Source of the DNA: Lutjanus erythropterus
Taxonomy: Eukaryota > Chordata > Actinopteri > Lutjaniformes > Lutjanidae
Reading direction: 5' to 3'
Assembly: GCA_020091685.1 (NCBI GenBank)
Contig: CM034592.1
Coordinates: 39,462,705-39,526,704, forward strand
DNA length: 64,000 bases
Position numbers and translations under genes: made by a program. Below are positions 1 through 11,961 of this stretch, piece after piece. Below the pieces are notes generated by a model. The model saw only the letters and a list, made by a program, of their open reading frames with translations. It did not search any database and was not told the origin of the DNA. Within the stretch, counting starts at the first letter, position 1, and each line of letters starts with the position of its first letter.

Positions 1-199
1 TAGCTTTAGCATCAGTCTTAGCATTAATATTATATCATGCACACAACTGTCAGGTAACTTTACATTTATACTTTCACAGTGTTCTTTTTTTAAAACATGT
101 CAAACAGAAACATTAGCATTAGCAAACATTAGCTCAGCTGGAGACAGACTTCTCGGCCGACTCAAGGAGTTAGCATTAGCTTACATCAGCCAGCTACAC

Positions 200-416
200 T
201 TATGAAATCTGCTTGTGAGTCAGTATTTTAGCTGACACAATCCACTGTCGTCAGCTAGAAATGAAAAGCTGCTTTGGTTTACATCTCCGAGGATTCAAAG
301 ACCTCGTGTTTCAACAATTGCTCCCAATTTCAATGTTAAATCTGTCAACATTATCACTGTAAACTGCATAAATGCAGTGTGAGAATTAGCAACAGTAAGT
401 AAGGAGGGCGGGGCTT
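200..416 (+). repeat. Interspersed repeat, copy 1 (inverted copy at 34599-34815)
   Basis: The sequence from the GTCAGCTAGAAATGAAAAGC stretch to GGAGGGCGGGGCTTAGC is close to the reverse complement of 34599-34815, with mismatches throughout. The shared segment includes a GC-rich GGGCGGGGCTTAGC end. No coding capacity is visible. This is probably an old short non-autonomous element; I cannot name the family. Confidence 0.6.
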
Positions 417-1215
417 AGCGAAGGGTCAGTTAAGATAACACTAAGTAAGAATGTTAACTTAATATGCTGAATCGAAAAATAACAATAAAAACAACTAGCA
501 TTTTTGCTAGCCAGAGAGGCTAGCAAATCATATGATACAAAGAACACACTGAATTGGCCAAAAACCTGGTCTGAAGGCTCTTCCGCTATCCTCGAGCAGT
601 CTAGCCTGCCACTACAGGACTAAGCTGCAGACACACAGACTGAAGTCTGCCGAATGGCCCATTGGCCCTGTCCTGCTGCTCTCTCCCTGCTTTTGAACTG
701 CTCTGATCAATGATTGATCACACCTGCTGCCAATCAGCCACTGCAGCAGCAGTATGGGACGGGAGGTGCAGTATCCAGGCCACAGACAGCACAGCAACAA
801 ACACACACACAGAACACTGTGGCACATAACAGCATTTTTCCTGGTTTCGATCCCTTAGCTCCAGACCAGGAAAATATTAATATTTCTTAAAAGTGGCTAA
901 TTTAGCTTAGCACATAGACAGGAAACAGGGAAACAGCCCAGCTTGGTCCAAAGGTAACAAAATCCATCTTCCAGCAACTTAAAAGCTCACTAACTGACAC
1001 ATTATTCTTGTTTGTTTAATACCATCCAAAAATTTAAGTAAAAAACAAAGAAAAGACCATTTCTTGGTGATGATGCGTTGCCATGTAACTAGCAGAGCCT
1101 CCAGGAAGTTACTGGTGGCTGTAACTTCACATTTAGCACGGATATGAGTGCTATCAATCACGTTTTTTAACTCTCAGCTAGAAAACATGAATAAGCGTGT
1201 TGCTCCCATACTCAA

Positions 1216-1610
1216 ACTGCTGTCCATAAAGACATGGTTTTCCTACGTAGGTGTCATTTAGTTTGACACCTATGCAGTGTCCCCACCAACCCTGACTTAG
1301 GCATTGTTCAGTTGACTGATATGGTGTTGTTATGTTTTGTCATCTGAGCCGTTATGTCCCAACCACTGTTCAAAACAAAGTGATGCCCTTGTTTCCTAGT
1401 TTGGTGTGAAGAAACTTGACTGGTCTGCACAGAGACCTGACCTCAGCCCCATCCAGCACCTCAGGGATGAACTGGTACTCTGTCCGTGAGCCAGACCTCA
1501 TCGCCCAGCGTCGGTGTTGGGCTTCACTAATGCTGCTGTGGCTGAACAGCACCAAATCCCTGCAGTCGGGCTCAACATTTTGGAAGAGCTTGTCTCTATT
1601 TATACAGTAT
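1216..1610 (+). mobile_element. Decayed Tc1-like transposase fragment, interrupted
   Basis: The stretch starting near 1402 resembles the C-terminal third of a fish Tc1-like transposase around its last catalytic acidic residue, with a DWSAQRPDLSPIQHLRDEL reading that corresponds to the usual PDLNPIEHLWDEL block. A matching upstream piece, GTCCATAAAGACATGG, lies at about 1223-1238. Between the two pieces is about 155 bp of unrelated DNA containing a TAGGTGTCA/TGACACCTA inverted repeat. Frames are broken and no full transposase remains. Confidence 0.65.
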
Positions 1611-2232
1611 ATTACGTGTATGAATGCGTCCCTGAGGTGAGACGGGCTTGTTAATACCTGCTGACAGACAGACAGGGGGACAGTCCGTCTCTCTGTAAGA
1701 CAAATAGGAGCAAGTTGATTTAGCAGAACAGTCATCAGGTTTCCTGCCAGAGGTTTTAAAAACAGAAACAGTCAGTAATCCCTTGGTGTTGTTTCCTGCA
1801 CCCAAACACAAACACACACACACACAGAGAGAGACTGTAAAAACTTCATATAACCAAAAACAAATCACTCTCAACTTGGCTTGGCGGCCTCTGTTTGAGA
1901 CGTTTCTGCCAGGAAACCTTTGTAATACAAGCTGTGAAACATTTCGCTTAGGTTTAAGCAAAGAAAACGATGATGGTTTGGGTTAAAATAAGTACACTAT
2001 ACACTGTAAGTCACGTGATTTGTTGAAATTACCTGAAAATAAGAATTGCATTTATATCTTCAGAGAGTGCAGGTCCTCTTCCATGGTTACAGTGCTGTAC
2101 TGCCATGTTTTTACAATAGTCTAGAAACCAAACAAACTCTCAAGGCTCTAGATACGGCCTTTTGCATTTTTCACCAGTTTCACAGCCAGCATAGTTTCTC
2201 TCACATGTTTGGAAGGGGAAGGTGAGCCCAGG

Positions 2233-2285
2233 TGTTTGCAACCTTACCGCTAGGGGCTGCTAAATCCTACACACTGGTCGTTTAA
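2233..2285 (-). repeat. Fragment of GTAGGATTTAG repeat family
   Basis: The segment reads in reverse as a conserved tip with TGTGTAGGATTTAGCAGC. The same tip occurs at about 19622-19942, 22873-22940 and 52055-52330. It looks like the terminal part of a short inverted-repeat element. Confidence 0.45.
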
Positions 2286-2822
2286 TTTAACGTTATATAA
2301 CTTAAAACTACATATAATATTGACTTTTGGTTTCATACAGGATACAAACTCTGGCCTCCTGGTTGAAAGCTCTTTATTCTACGTCATCTGAAGTGGAGGT
2401 GTTTCCACTGAAGCAAACACTCAAAGGTACCTTGTGTGTCTGTGGGAGACGCTGAGGGGAACAGGATGCTTACATCTTCCTGGAGCTGTCGACCAAATCT
2501 CAGTTTTCACGAGTGGATGAAGTTTGCTCAGTTATCATCACATGAACCAAGTTGAATCTTTGATCGATAGGGTTGAAATTGGTTAATTGGAGCAAAAAAC
2601 AGAAAGACGAGGTTGAGCGAGGACAGGAAGAGAAAACAAAGAGAGGAGTGAATAAGAAAACAGAGTGAGACCGTTGAAACGGATAAGAGGAGAAAAACTA
2701 AACGTTTAAAGAGCGGAGGAGGAGTTGAAAAATTGAGTGCTCCGACGACAGATAAGAGTGTTTGTCAGTACTGATGATGATGATATCACTGGGTGGACCA
2801 ATGAGATCATCCACCCTGCAGC

Positions 2823-2824
<2 letters not shown>

Positions 2825-2877
<53 letters not shown>
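2825..2877. repeat. (TG)n microsatellite
   Basis: About 26 uninterrupted TG dinucleotides. The long Cys-Val or His-Thr open frames that cross it are artefacts of the repeat. Confidence 0.97.
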
Positions 2878-2878
<1 letters not shown>

Positions 2879-3554
2879 TGTTCACTCCCTTCTCTTCCTC
2901 CCACACTCACACAAGTTCAAAACAACAACTCTTCTTTATCATCCAACACTTCCTCACGTGTCTGAATGATCATCGTCACTTCAGGCTTCTCCGTTAACTC
3001 GTTTTCACACAGACATCTAATTGTTTTTTCAGGTCAGATCACTGAAAATTTGTTTTTTTCAAGAAAACTGCTGCCTGGCTCACGTCTTTGAGGTTAAAGT
3101 GTTTTAGTTGACTCAAAGTCCATCTGCAAGATTTTTGCAGAGCTTTCGCCCACATCTCATTGGTAGACGAAGTTGTTTGAAAACTGAAAGTTGATAAGTC
3201 GACATTGAGTTAAGATGATGTTAAAAGTCAACGATAAGCTTTCACGCTAAGTGCTTTTGACTCATGTTTGACCAGGGTTTAACTTACTCAAATGCAAGAC
3301 CTGCCCTGAAAAACTCACTTTAAATTGTTGTCTTTATCGCATTTGGAAAATAACAACATTTCAAGCCGACCGACTCCTTATTGGGTAGAAAGGAATCAAA
3401 CAGACTCAGGTGTGCATCAGTGAAGCCAGAAAATAGCACAAGTAATTTAATCAGCCTGACTTTGCAAAATATTTTGTTCTAGAAAGTTGTTGAAGTAGTG
3501 ACGAGTGCTAGACTGCTAATTTTGACTGTTTGGTTCTCTTGTGTCTCCTCTCAG

Positions 3555-6500
3555 ATGTCTGTAAAGCAGAGTGCAGGACGTGCAGCCGTGTGTCTCGTAT
3601 GTGACGGGAGCTGCTCTGGATTTCAGCCACATTCTTGGAGGTACAACCACAGGTTTTCTTATATTACTATCTCTATTTTCTGTGAAAACAAATGAAAAGA
3701 AAAACAATGAAAGGAATGAAAACAGAAAAAAAGGGAAGTGCTGGATGCAGTCTCAATGGTTTTTCCACTCCTCCCTCTCTACTCTCGCTGCTCTTAAATC
3801 AACATGTTAGTGGTTTTTCATATTTTAGGCAATTGACTGAAGGCTCTGACTTATAAACTACAACCACAAGTCCAAAAAAGTTGTGATGTTGTGCCAACAA
3901 AAATAAAATCAGAATGCAATGATTTGCAAAAACTTTTTGACCTACATTCAGTCGAATACAGTGCAAAAACAAGATATTTGATGTTCAAATTGATTCATCA
4001 GCATACAATGCCTGTAACGTGTTTCAGAAAAGTTGAGACAGGAGCATGTTTACCACTGTGAATCATCAGGGGGACGTCTCTGAAAAAGGCATCATCTGGA
4101 TGGCAGCATATGCTGTTCCAAAACCTGTGTGTACCTTTCAGCATTAGAAAAAAGTACTTGCAAACCACTGTATTCTGTTTTTATTTACATTTTACACAAG
4201 GTCCTAACCTTTTTGGAATTTGGGTTGTATATGGAAAGAAAAAAACAGGCGACCCTGCGAATACAACTTCAGTTTTCACAGGTGGGAAGCCAGTGAAGGA
4301 TCATGTCCTTGTCACTGCAGTGGTTGTGGTAACTGTATCTAGAAGCTTTTGACAGCTGATTTTCTCCCTTAAGATATATACCATAGGGAGGTTTGCAGGG
4401 ATAACAACTTCATAACCATTTACACAGCTGAACCACTGAATGTTTGCATTTTTCTGCTAACTTGAGCAATGTGGCACCACTGTTCACACTAATGCATCAT
4501 CTATATGACAGCGTGAACTTTAGCAGTGTTGGGTAGACGATTGAAATTTGGGGGTAGCCAAAGTTGGCATGATGGTCCTCAAAGCTCTCTACAAGCTGGT
4601 CATGTGATGTAAATTTGTATCATGTCTCATTGTTCCATCCCTTCTCCTTTCGACCTCTCCACTGTGCAGGAAAGCCTGTGTGTCCTGCGGCTGCAGCACG
4701 GTCGACCACGCTCCCGGCGGTGAGGTCGAAGACGACCAGCGAATGGGACGCCTGCTCACAGACTCCCCCTGCTCCCATCTGACGGCGAAGGTTAAAGGAG
4801 GCGGCGGCCTTCGCATGTACAAGAGGAACCGCATGATCGTGACCAATCCGGTGGTGTCCCGCAAAGACCCAACCTTCAACACCACGACGTACGACTGGGC
4901 GCCGCCCGGCCTCAATCAGACACTGGTGAGGATCAGTGTGAAGTACAGGAGGTTGGTTGTTCGTATGCAGTCTGTTGTTGGTCTGTGTCGGCTTGTAAAG
5001 TCACATTTTACTCACCAGCTCTGATCTGATGACACTGTCAGGTACAGATTTAGCAAAATGTGGAAAGAGAACTGAAAATCTGTACTTAAGTACAAGTACT
5101 GTTACATTACTAAAATATTACTCAGTTACAAGTAAAAGTACTGGTGTTAGAAAAATACTTGAGCAAAAGTACTAAGTTTTTGTCTCAAAAACTATTAATT
5201 ACTTTGGTCCACAATTTCATGGTAAATAGGTGGTAATTACCAAGTAATATGTTTGAAATTACCCCCAGATTACCCCCAAATTCAGCAAGTAGCATTTTCA
5301 TGTAGTGGGTGGTAATCACCAAGTAACATATTACATTTTAAGTTAATTTCAAAGAAAGTTCAAATCTATGAAATGGTAATTACCACCCACTTTCATAAAA
5401 ACAACATTTGCAAATTATCACATACTTACCATGAAATTTTGGGGTAATTTGCAGGTAAATTCAGAGAAATGGACATTAATTCAACTTGTACTCAGTTATG
5501 ATTTTGAAAGTAACTAAGTAGGGTACATGGTGTAATAAATACTTAAGCATAAGTGAAAGTACAGACTTGAAAATTTACTCATAAAAGTTCAAATACCCAA
5601 AAAGACTACAGTAACATGAGTATTTGTAATTAGTTACTTCCACCCCTGACATTTAGCGAAAATGTGCAAAGCAATCACATAAAATAAATCAGGCTGTTAA
5701 CAAATTCTCAAATTAAACATGTGATCTAAACATTTGATTTGTCAGTTAAAATACAAGAAAATGTACAGAACCAATCACAGTGTTTGTTTACATTAAAACC
5801 TCTGCACATGTAAATAGAATTTAATGGAAGCAACATTTTGAATGTTTTCTTTTTTCATGTTGTTAGTTGTGTGTACGTCTAATTCATTAATTCATTCGTT
5901 ACTTTGTGCGTTTAACAAACCAGAACAACCATGAAATAATGTTTTATCTCTCTGATTCACTGGATTTCTCACTCGTCTCCACCTTTGCCTGATCTTTGTC
6001 TGACAAACCAAAAGAAGCTTCTTGGTTTTGTTATTCTGCTGCATAAACTGCAGATAGAAGCATCAACTGCTCAGGACTTTTTATTGGTATTCTGGTTTTC
6101 GACCAATCAATAACTGATACCAATTTAAGACCAGTCCTCTGCACTCATCTGATGTTTTTGGCTACGTTTGTTTTTGGACTCCTGTCCCATGAACACAGGC
6201 TCATCAACAACAAAAGTGAGTGCTTTGTTTCGCTCTCACTGCTGTAGAAGAAAACTTATGATGAACTAAAATATAGATTCTGTTGTCGAGATGAAAAACT
6301 AAATTAGTCTGCCGTCGTAAAGGTTCTGTGTATAGAACAGTCTGCACCGTCTGGTTTCCATTAAAAACAGACCAAGTATGTTTCAGGTTTCACAGCCTAC
6401 AATTATGAGGATGACGGTGATTATTGAGCAGCGCAGAGCGGCGGGGGGAGTCACGGGGGACATGACTGTGGTAACTTGTAGAGACAGATCCAGATCCAAC

Positions 6501-7087
6501 ACTGGGACAGCTCTCCAGATCCCCAGATCATGTTGTTTGTGTTCTGTCGTGAACTGAAACGCTGCAGCACGTAGCTCTCGACTGTTAGTCACTGTGTTAC
6601 TGTGGTGACAACACACAGATGTGTCACTGACAACACCTGGACAGTGTGTTGACAACTGAAACACAGACGTCCCTATGTGATCCAGCCATGTTAGCGAGTC
6701 TTACGCAAGTTTCTGAAGTCACTGAAGTCTGCTTTATTTAAATTTGTAAGATGGCTGTGGTGAATCTCAGAGGTTTGTGGTGGATATGAACTCATTTTAT
6801 AGACATGAAGAGATTCTTCAAACAACATATATTTTATTACTGTGCTAAAACTTTTTTATATCGGTTCAGCTGCATGAGCTTAAGGTTGATCTTTAGTCTT
6901 CAGAAAGAAAAATGTAAAGAATTTCTCATCAGTCAAATGAACAAAGTTTTGGACTGATTTAAATCCTGCATTTGTACCTTTAGAATGAAACTCACACTAG
7001 TGGTGAAAAGTGATTAAGTACATTTACCTCTAGTAAAATGTATTTTTCCCCTCTACAGTTATTATCTGGAGAGGACCATGTGATCAC

Positions 7088-7127
<40 letters not shown>

Positions 7128-10100
7128 AATCACCAGACCTGATGCTTTTGGGTTTTGGGCCATAACTCAAGAATTAATCTGCTAAATATGAGAAAGTTTC
7201 ACACACATCTGATAGGATACTACTGCTGGAGAGTAACTACTTACATCAAACTAGTTACATGTAATTAATTGCAAAATAAATTTATTTGTAATCTATGACA
7301 TTACTGAAAAAAATATGTAATTAAATTGCAATTACTAATGCAAATGTTGGTGATTACAAAGAAGGTTACATCCAGACTTTCTTTCTGGGTTGCCTGGACT
7401 GTGGACTGACAACTGTGGTTATTTTTTACATTTAAAACAAATGATAAAGTTAAAACATGACACATTGTTCTCAGCAGTATATAAAGTAAAAAAAAAGCTT
7501 TATACTTCTGCGACTTGACTAAAACTAAAAACCATCTTCAACCAAGTTTCACTAAGATCATCAGATAAAATCGTCATTTTCTGACCTGCAGTTCCAGCCG
7601 GCACCATCCATGGCATTACGGTAAAACTGCAGCAGATTTTCTTTGTCTAGATCTGCAGGTCTAAACTTCTGTAATAAATTTTGTATCCTGTAGGTGGTGC
7701 AGGTGTAGAACTGATCTGATAATAACCAAACCGCTCTCCATCGTGATGAATCTTCATCCAGATAAATGTGAAAAAGTGAATTTGTCACCTGGTTTTCAAT
7801 GGATTACAGTCAGTTAGATGGTTCAAATCTCAGCTTCACACCTCAACACAGCTGATGAACATTTGAACTGCTGAAAAAAAGTAAGTTACTTTGTAAGTAA
7901 AATGTCTCTGATCCCCCTTCAGGCCATGCAGTACATGGAGCTCCTCCCTGAGAGTCAACGTCCCGTCTCGGGGACAGAAGGAGCGTTGGAGCGTCGCAGG
8001 CAGCTCTTCAGTCAGCTCCCCATCTACGATCAGGACCCCATGAAGTGTCAGAGCCTGGCCAGTGAGGACGAGGTACAGGCAGCCACACAGCCAACATGCT
8101 AATATTAGCTTGTTATGGCTCACTGATGACCAGTATCACTTTAATAAATGTATATGGCTGGAAAACAGCTTTTTAGGTCTAGTGAAACAATATTTTCTTG
8201 CTTTCCTGTTGCAGATTTCCTCCATGCTGCTGTTTGTGAAGCACTACAAACAGGAGGTGCTGGGAGTCGGGGAGGTGGCCTTACCTGGTGAAGGCGGAGC
8301 TCTGAGGGAAGCAGCCATTCAGAGGACAGCGAAGGAGGCCAAGGACCGCAGCAACAGCAACAAGAAGGATGCTCTGGACCACGGCGCAACTAATCCCAAC
8401 GCCGCCTCGGCTGCTGGTTCCACCAACGGAACGGACGACAGCACTAAGACTGATTATGTAAGTGAATGACGCATCTGACATCTTAAAAGTTTTAATCCTG
8501 GTAATAATGTTTGCCAAGAAACCTCACTCGTGGTTTGGCAAAGACCAGACAGGAAACATCAGCTGATGTGTTTTGACTCCAGTTATTCTGGTTCAGGTTT
8601 TTAGTAGATTGTCTCTCTCACTAAAAATCTGCAGACTTCAGTGGCATTGCGAAAAGATTCTGCAAACCCCTTAAAAAAATAATTTAGATTATTTGAAGTG
8701 GGGTTGTATGAGGTGCTTATCTATACTCAGTGTATTGGCTAAAGCAGATAGCAGTGTAGGAAGCTAAGTGATGTACTGCTGGGGACAAGCTCAGCAGAAA
8801 AATGTCATTTTAGTTACCTAAAAAAATCTAAATCAGTTTAATTGTACGCTATATTTAGGATGCCCTCAGACATTCTTTTCAGATGAGAAACTGTCGGGAT
8901 AAAAGCCAAATATCATTCTCTCCAAACCAACCAGACTCCATTGGCAAAATTTGCAATTTAACCATGCAGAACAAAGGGAACTTCTGGTCTACTGCTGCCT
9001 CAATCTGTTAGTTTGTTTGTTTTATTGTGGGACCACAAGAGTTTTCAAGAGTTTGTTACAACTACAATAACAAAAACAAACTATTAGATCAAGGCAGCAT
9101 TTGACCAGCAACTCCTGTGTTCTGTGATGTAAAATGACTGATTTAGCCAATGGAGGTTGGTGGGTTTGGAGAGAGCGACATTAGGCTTGTATAATGATGA
9201 TTTGCCAGCAGAAAAGGCTGTCTGATGGCGAGATAAAGTGGTGAAAATATTCTAAATATAGTGTACGCTTAAACTGATACCATGTGCTGGTACTCCTCTC
9301 ACTGAGGGCGTGTCAGCTAGCAACTACTGTAGGTAATATACTGACTATCTATAAGTACCTCATACAACCCCACTTCAGATAATCCGAACTATTCCTTTAA
9401 ATGTTTAATGATTCTGCCCATAATTTGCTCTTCTTCTTCTTTGTCCTCTCTCTGTCCTCTAGCGGTGTACTGGTTGCCAAGGTGAGGCCGCCAAGGAGAG
9501 TCCGGCTGTTTATGCTGAGCGTGCAGGTTACCATAGCGCCCTGTGGCATCCCACCTGCTTCACATGCTCAGAGTGCGGCCAGGGATTGGTGGACCTGGTC
9601 TACTTCTGGTCCAATCGGAAGCTGCTCTGCGGAAGACACTACTGTCAGTCGGTCTGGCCGCGATGCTCAGGCTGCGATGAGGTGAGACAGCGTCACTTTG
9701 TAGTAAAACCCTCAGCATGTTAACACTGTCATTCTGAGCATTTTAGCATTACTGATGCTAGCATTTAGCTCAAAGCACCTGTAGCACCTTAGAATGGCTG
9801 TAGAGCAGAGGTGCCCAAATTCTTTCCTATGAAGGGCCAAAAATGTATCTGGATGGATGGCCACAGGCTGAAAATAAATGTTTATGTATATTATTATAAT
9901 ACTAATCTACAGAATATTGTAATGTGCTTATGCCCTACAAGCATTATAAATAAGTATGTTTATTTATCATTATTAATTTAACCCTGTAAAGCCTGACCCA
10001 TCAAAAAATAGACAGAAAATTCTAATTTTTTGGAATTGAGATGTTTATTAAACCTACAAACAAAATCCTAAAAAAAAATTTTGCCATATCATTTTGTTTC

Positions 10101-11961
10101 TGACATTTTTTTTGTATCACATATGATACATTCGGCGATTTTGGCAACTTTTTTCTCACAACAATGATAACTTTAGATACAAAAATAAATTTTGCCCATA
10201 ACATTATGAGAATATAGAACATTCCAGGAAATTTTTCTCTTTGTTTTTTTTTTCATAAAACTTTTTACAGCCTTTTTTATTTCGCTTTGTGGTAGGCAGA
10301 AAAACAGTTTCTGTCTTTGTTCAGGCAAAGATGCACCTTACACTTCTCACAGTAAACATGTGAGAAGTGATTGCCGGTGCAGTGCTTGCATCTCTGTCGG
10401 GTTTCCCATCTCAAATCAAGAGGCACACTGCAGCTTGCATGGCATTCTTCAGGAGGTATGCAGAGAAACTGTTCTCGCAGTTTTTGTAACCATGGCCTGA
10501 GCTTCCACAGTTTATCTTTCTTTGCATCATCAGACACACTGAGGTTGTCCTGAAATCATTGTCAGCAATTTCAGAAACTGATCTCCAGACATCACACCAC
10601 AAACTGCAGGGAGTTTTGTCTCCATCTCCCAGTAGGCTCTCACACAGGGCATCTGTACTAACCCCATATGCATGTACATGCCTAGAACCTGCTCTATCTC
10701 TTTGTTTACTTGCACTCTTTTTGTACACTGTATAGGTTTGTTTGTTCTGCAGTTTCCTGTAGCATTTCATCAGTGACAAACTGTTTGAAATACATGTATG
10801 GTGTCCAGTCACCCATCCTCTGTGCCTTCCTCAACACATGCAATGAAATCTACAGATGGAGCTCGATATTGTATTTTTCTCCATCTGTATTCTTTCCTTT
10901 TTGCATTGCCCTTCACTGACTCCTTTCTGATTGTGTCCTGTGTTGTTGTTGGGACCTCAACTTCTGTGCTTGTCTGGGCTACACTTTCATCTCAATAGTC
11001 TTCCTCATCACTGCTATCTGAACTTTCATCATCATGCATGGCCTGAGGAGTCCATTCCTCCTCATCCCCCACATCATCTTCCCCTAACTGCTCAATGTCA
11101 CTTGAATTGCCATCCATTATCATGTTGATGACATTTTCCATGTACTTTCTTTGTCTCTCTTCTTCCTCTATTCTTTTTGACATCTAAAAATACACATAAT
11201 AAAGACACATAACAAATTGGTCAATATAGCATAGCGATGATGCTTTCAGAGGAATTGTTATTGTGAAAATACACAAAATATATTTTAAGATGGCATTTCA
11301 ATCATTAATTAGATTAAATAAATCATCAAAATAGTGTCTGTTTGTATTGTGGTAGGAATGATGTAGATAACATCACAAAAATGTGACATGACCATTCAGC
11401 GATAAAGCACCTTATATACCTGGAGTATCAAATTTGATACACACATTTTTAACACGATTTAACTGTAATATAAAGAATGAATTATTTAGTAATTATACAT
11501 TGTTTCAATACAGAAAACATTTATTTTTAAAAATGAGTTACAACATAAATTTTATTCTTACTGTAACTTCTTGAAAATTAGCAAAGATTTTCCTGCCATA
11601 AGTATTTGGAAGATTTAATGAGAGCGGCCATTTTGAAATGGCCAAAAAAAGCCCTTCCACTGCCTGCAGTGCAATGATAATCCACTAGATGGCAGAATAC
11701 ATGTATCAGGTCGTATACAACAGGTTTTTACGGAAAGTATTGATCATGTTGATAAAATAGAGGTCTCAGAAACTCGCGTAGCAAATATGATACAAATGGT
11801 TATATAGGGTTAATTATCTCCTCTCTTACCCTCCTGTTCTCCCTCCTCAGCTGATCTTCTGCAAATCTTTTCACACGTCAAAAGATGGACGGACGTGGCA
11901 TCAGCAACATTACTGCTGCTGGAAGTGTGGACAAAACCTGGACACCCCCTGTCAGCACTGA
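3555..11961 (+). CDS. lmcd1: LIM and cysteine-rich domains protein 1 (lmcd1), 5' partial
   Basis: Coding exons: 3555-3640, 4670-4925, 7923-8072, 8215-8457, 9463-9681 and 11851-11961 (TGA 11959-11961). All junctions are GT-AG and frames join cleanly, giving 354 residues from the exon starting ATGTCT. Human LMCD1 has about 14 more N-terminal residues from an upstream exon not found here. Order, numbered from this ATG: Cys-rich module (residues 12-40, with [16 protein letters not shown]), PET domain (about 60-165, with YDWAPPG and LPIYDQDP), a variable Ser/Asn/Ala-rich linker, LIM1 (about 247-305, all zinc ligands visible), then a LIM2 that stops early. Two rather than three LIM domains, plus the Cys-rich start, separate it from testin and prickle. 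Known role in mammals: nuclear/cytoplasmic cofactor that inhibits GATA6 and acts in calcineurin-dependent cardiac hypertrophy. Odd point: the second zinc loop of LIM2 is about ten residues shorter than in human and the protein ends just after PCQH. Confidence 0.92.
3859..4229. mobile_element. Short inverted-repeat element (MITE) with TA duplication
   Basis: The left end TACAACCACAAGTCCAAAAA and the right end, read in reverse, TACAACCCAAATTCCAAAAA form an imperfect terminal inverted repeat. TA lies outside both ends. The interior contains the ATGCAATGATTTGCAAA and GATATTTGATGTTCAAA blocks common in this high-copy teleost family. It sits in lmcd1 intron between 3640 and 4670 and has no coding capacity. 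Confidence 0.75.
5040..5650 (-). mobile_element. hAT-like non-autonomous element with a nested palindrome
   Basis: In reverse orientation it starts CAGGGGTGGAAGTAACTAAT and carries the ACTTAAGTACAAGTACT blocks of a teleost family seen again at 18323-18910. The TTTAGCRAAATGTG-like sequence outside the right end resembles that at the left end, suggesting an eroded target duplication. A second element (about 5208-5445) lies inside it, with AATTTCATGGTAA near 5214 and its inverse TTACCATGAAATT near 5428. Located in the lmcd1 intron 4926-7922. Confidence 0.6.
7000..7400. repeat. Repeat patch: (TG)n plus GTTACAT-type fragments
   Basis: Holds a (TG)n run at 7089-7126 and, at about 7225-7375, AT-rich sequence with recurrent TAATTACATGTAACTA-like words related to the GTTACAT repeats near 28.0, 31.2 and 38.4 kb. 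No coding content. Confidence 0.5.
8671..9400. mobile_element. ~730-bp element with ~50-bp terminal inverted repeats
   Basis: The left end contains GATTATTTGAAGTGGGGTTG followed by TATGAGG. The right end, read in reverse, contains GATTATCTGAAGTGGGGTTG followed by TATGAGG, and both outer tips are TTTAAA-like. The inverted repeats are about 50 bp with few mismatches. The interior carries no open frame of interest. It fills most of the lmcd1 intron between 8457 and 9463. Confidence 0.75.
9808..9875 (+). mobile_element. hAT-type terminal fragment
   Basis: The stretch begins CAGAGGTGCCCAAATTCTTT and continues GAAGGGCCAAAAATG. This is the usual CAG-starting terminus of a teleost hAT element. Only one end is seen, so it is a relic. 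Confidence 0.5.
10277..11183 (-). pseudogene. piggyBac transposase remnant (N-terminal, DDE-entry and Cys-rich C-terminal pieces)
   Basis: Three minus-strand pieces are recognisable. 11183-10992 is an acidic N-terminus rich in Asp/Glu/Ser that runs into a stop. 10715-about 10560 carries the start of the DDE_Tnp_1_7 domain, with [14 protein letters not shown] and the YWEMET block. 10537-10277 carries the C-terminal end, with [16 protein letters not shown] and a Cys/His cluster ([22 protein letters not shown]). The catalytic middle between the second and third pieces is missing, and the pieces are in different frames. The copy could not make an active transposase; it would depend on a full-length relative. 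Confidence 0.85.
11682..11695 (+). promoter_or_regulatory. CTCF-like core motif inside the piggyBac element
   Basis: CCACTAGATGGCAG matches all 14 positions of the CTCF consensus CCASYAGRKGGCRS on the + strand. It lies about 115 bp inside the right end of the piggyBac element. Motif match only; no occupancy evidence. Confidence 0.45.

Larger units (their letters stand above)
1..3554. other. Gene-free left flank (repeat-rich)
   Basis: I see no coding exon here. The first exon of lmcd1, which in human encodes only a short N-terminal peptide, should lie upstream of 3555, but I could not pick it out, so it may be outside the window. The stretch holds an interspersed repeat at about 200-416 that recurs inverted near 34.6 kb, a Tc1-like relic at about 1216-1610, a fragment of the GTAGGATTTAG family near 2233-2285 and a TG microsatellite at 2825-2877. 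Open frames here are short and either run through repeats or have no recognisable content. Confidence 0.6.
9984..11809 (-). mobile_element. piggyBac-type DNA transposon, internally deleted, TTAA-flanked
   Basis: The element starts CCCTGTAAAGCC just after TTAA (9980-9983) and ends TATATAGGG just before TTAA (11810-11813). Its tips match as an inverted CCCTRTA. Subterminal TGTATCA/TGATACA palindromes occur at 10113-10130, at 11425-11440 and close to the right tip, as in piggyBac termini. The interior encodes transposase pieces on the minus strand. It lies in lmcd1 intron 6 in the opposite orientation and leaves both splice sites intact. Confidence 0.88.

Noticed and set aside
2698-2997. Several overlapping 66-86 codon frames with Cys-Val or His-Thr runs
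   Set aside because: They are translations of a TG/CA microsatellite. The same applies to frames at 27432-27867, 30651-30833 and 61693-62045.
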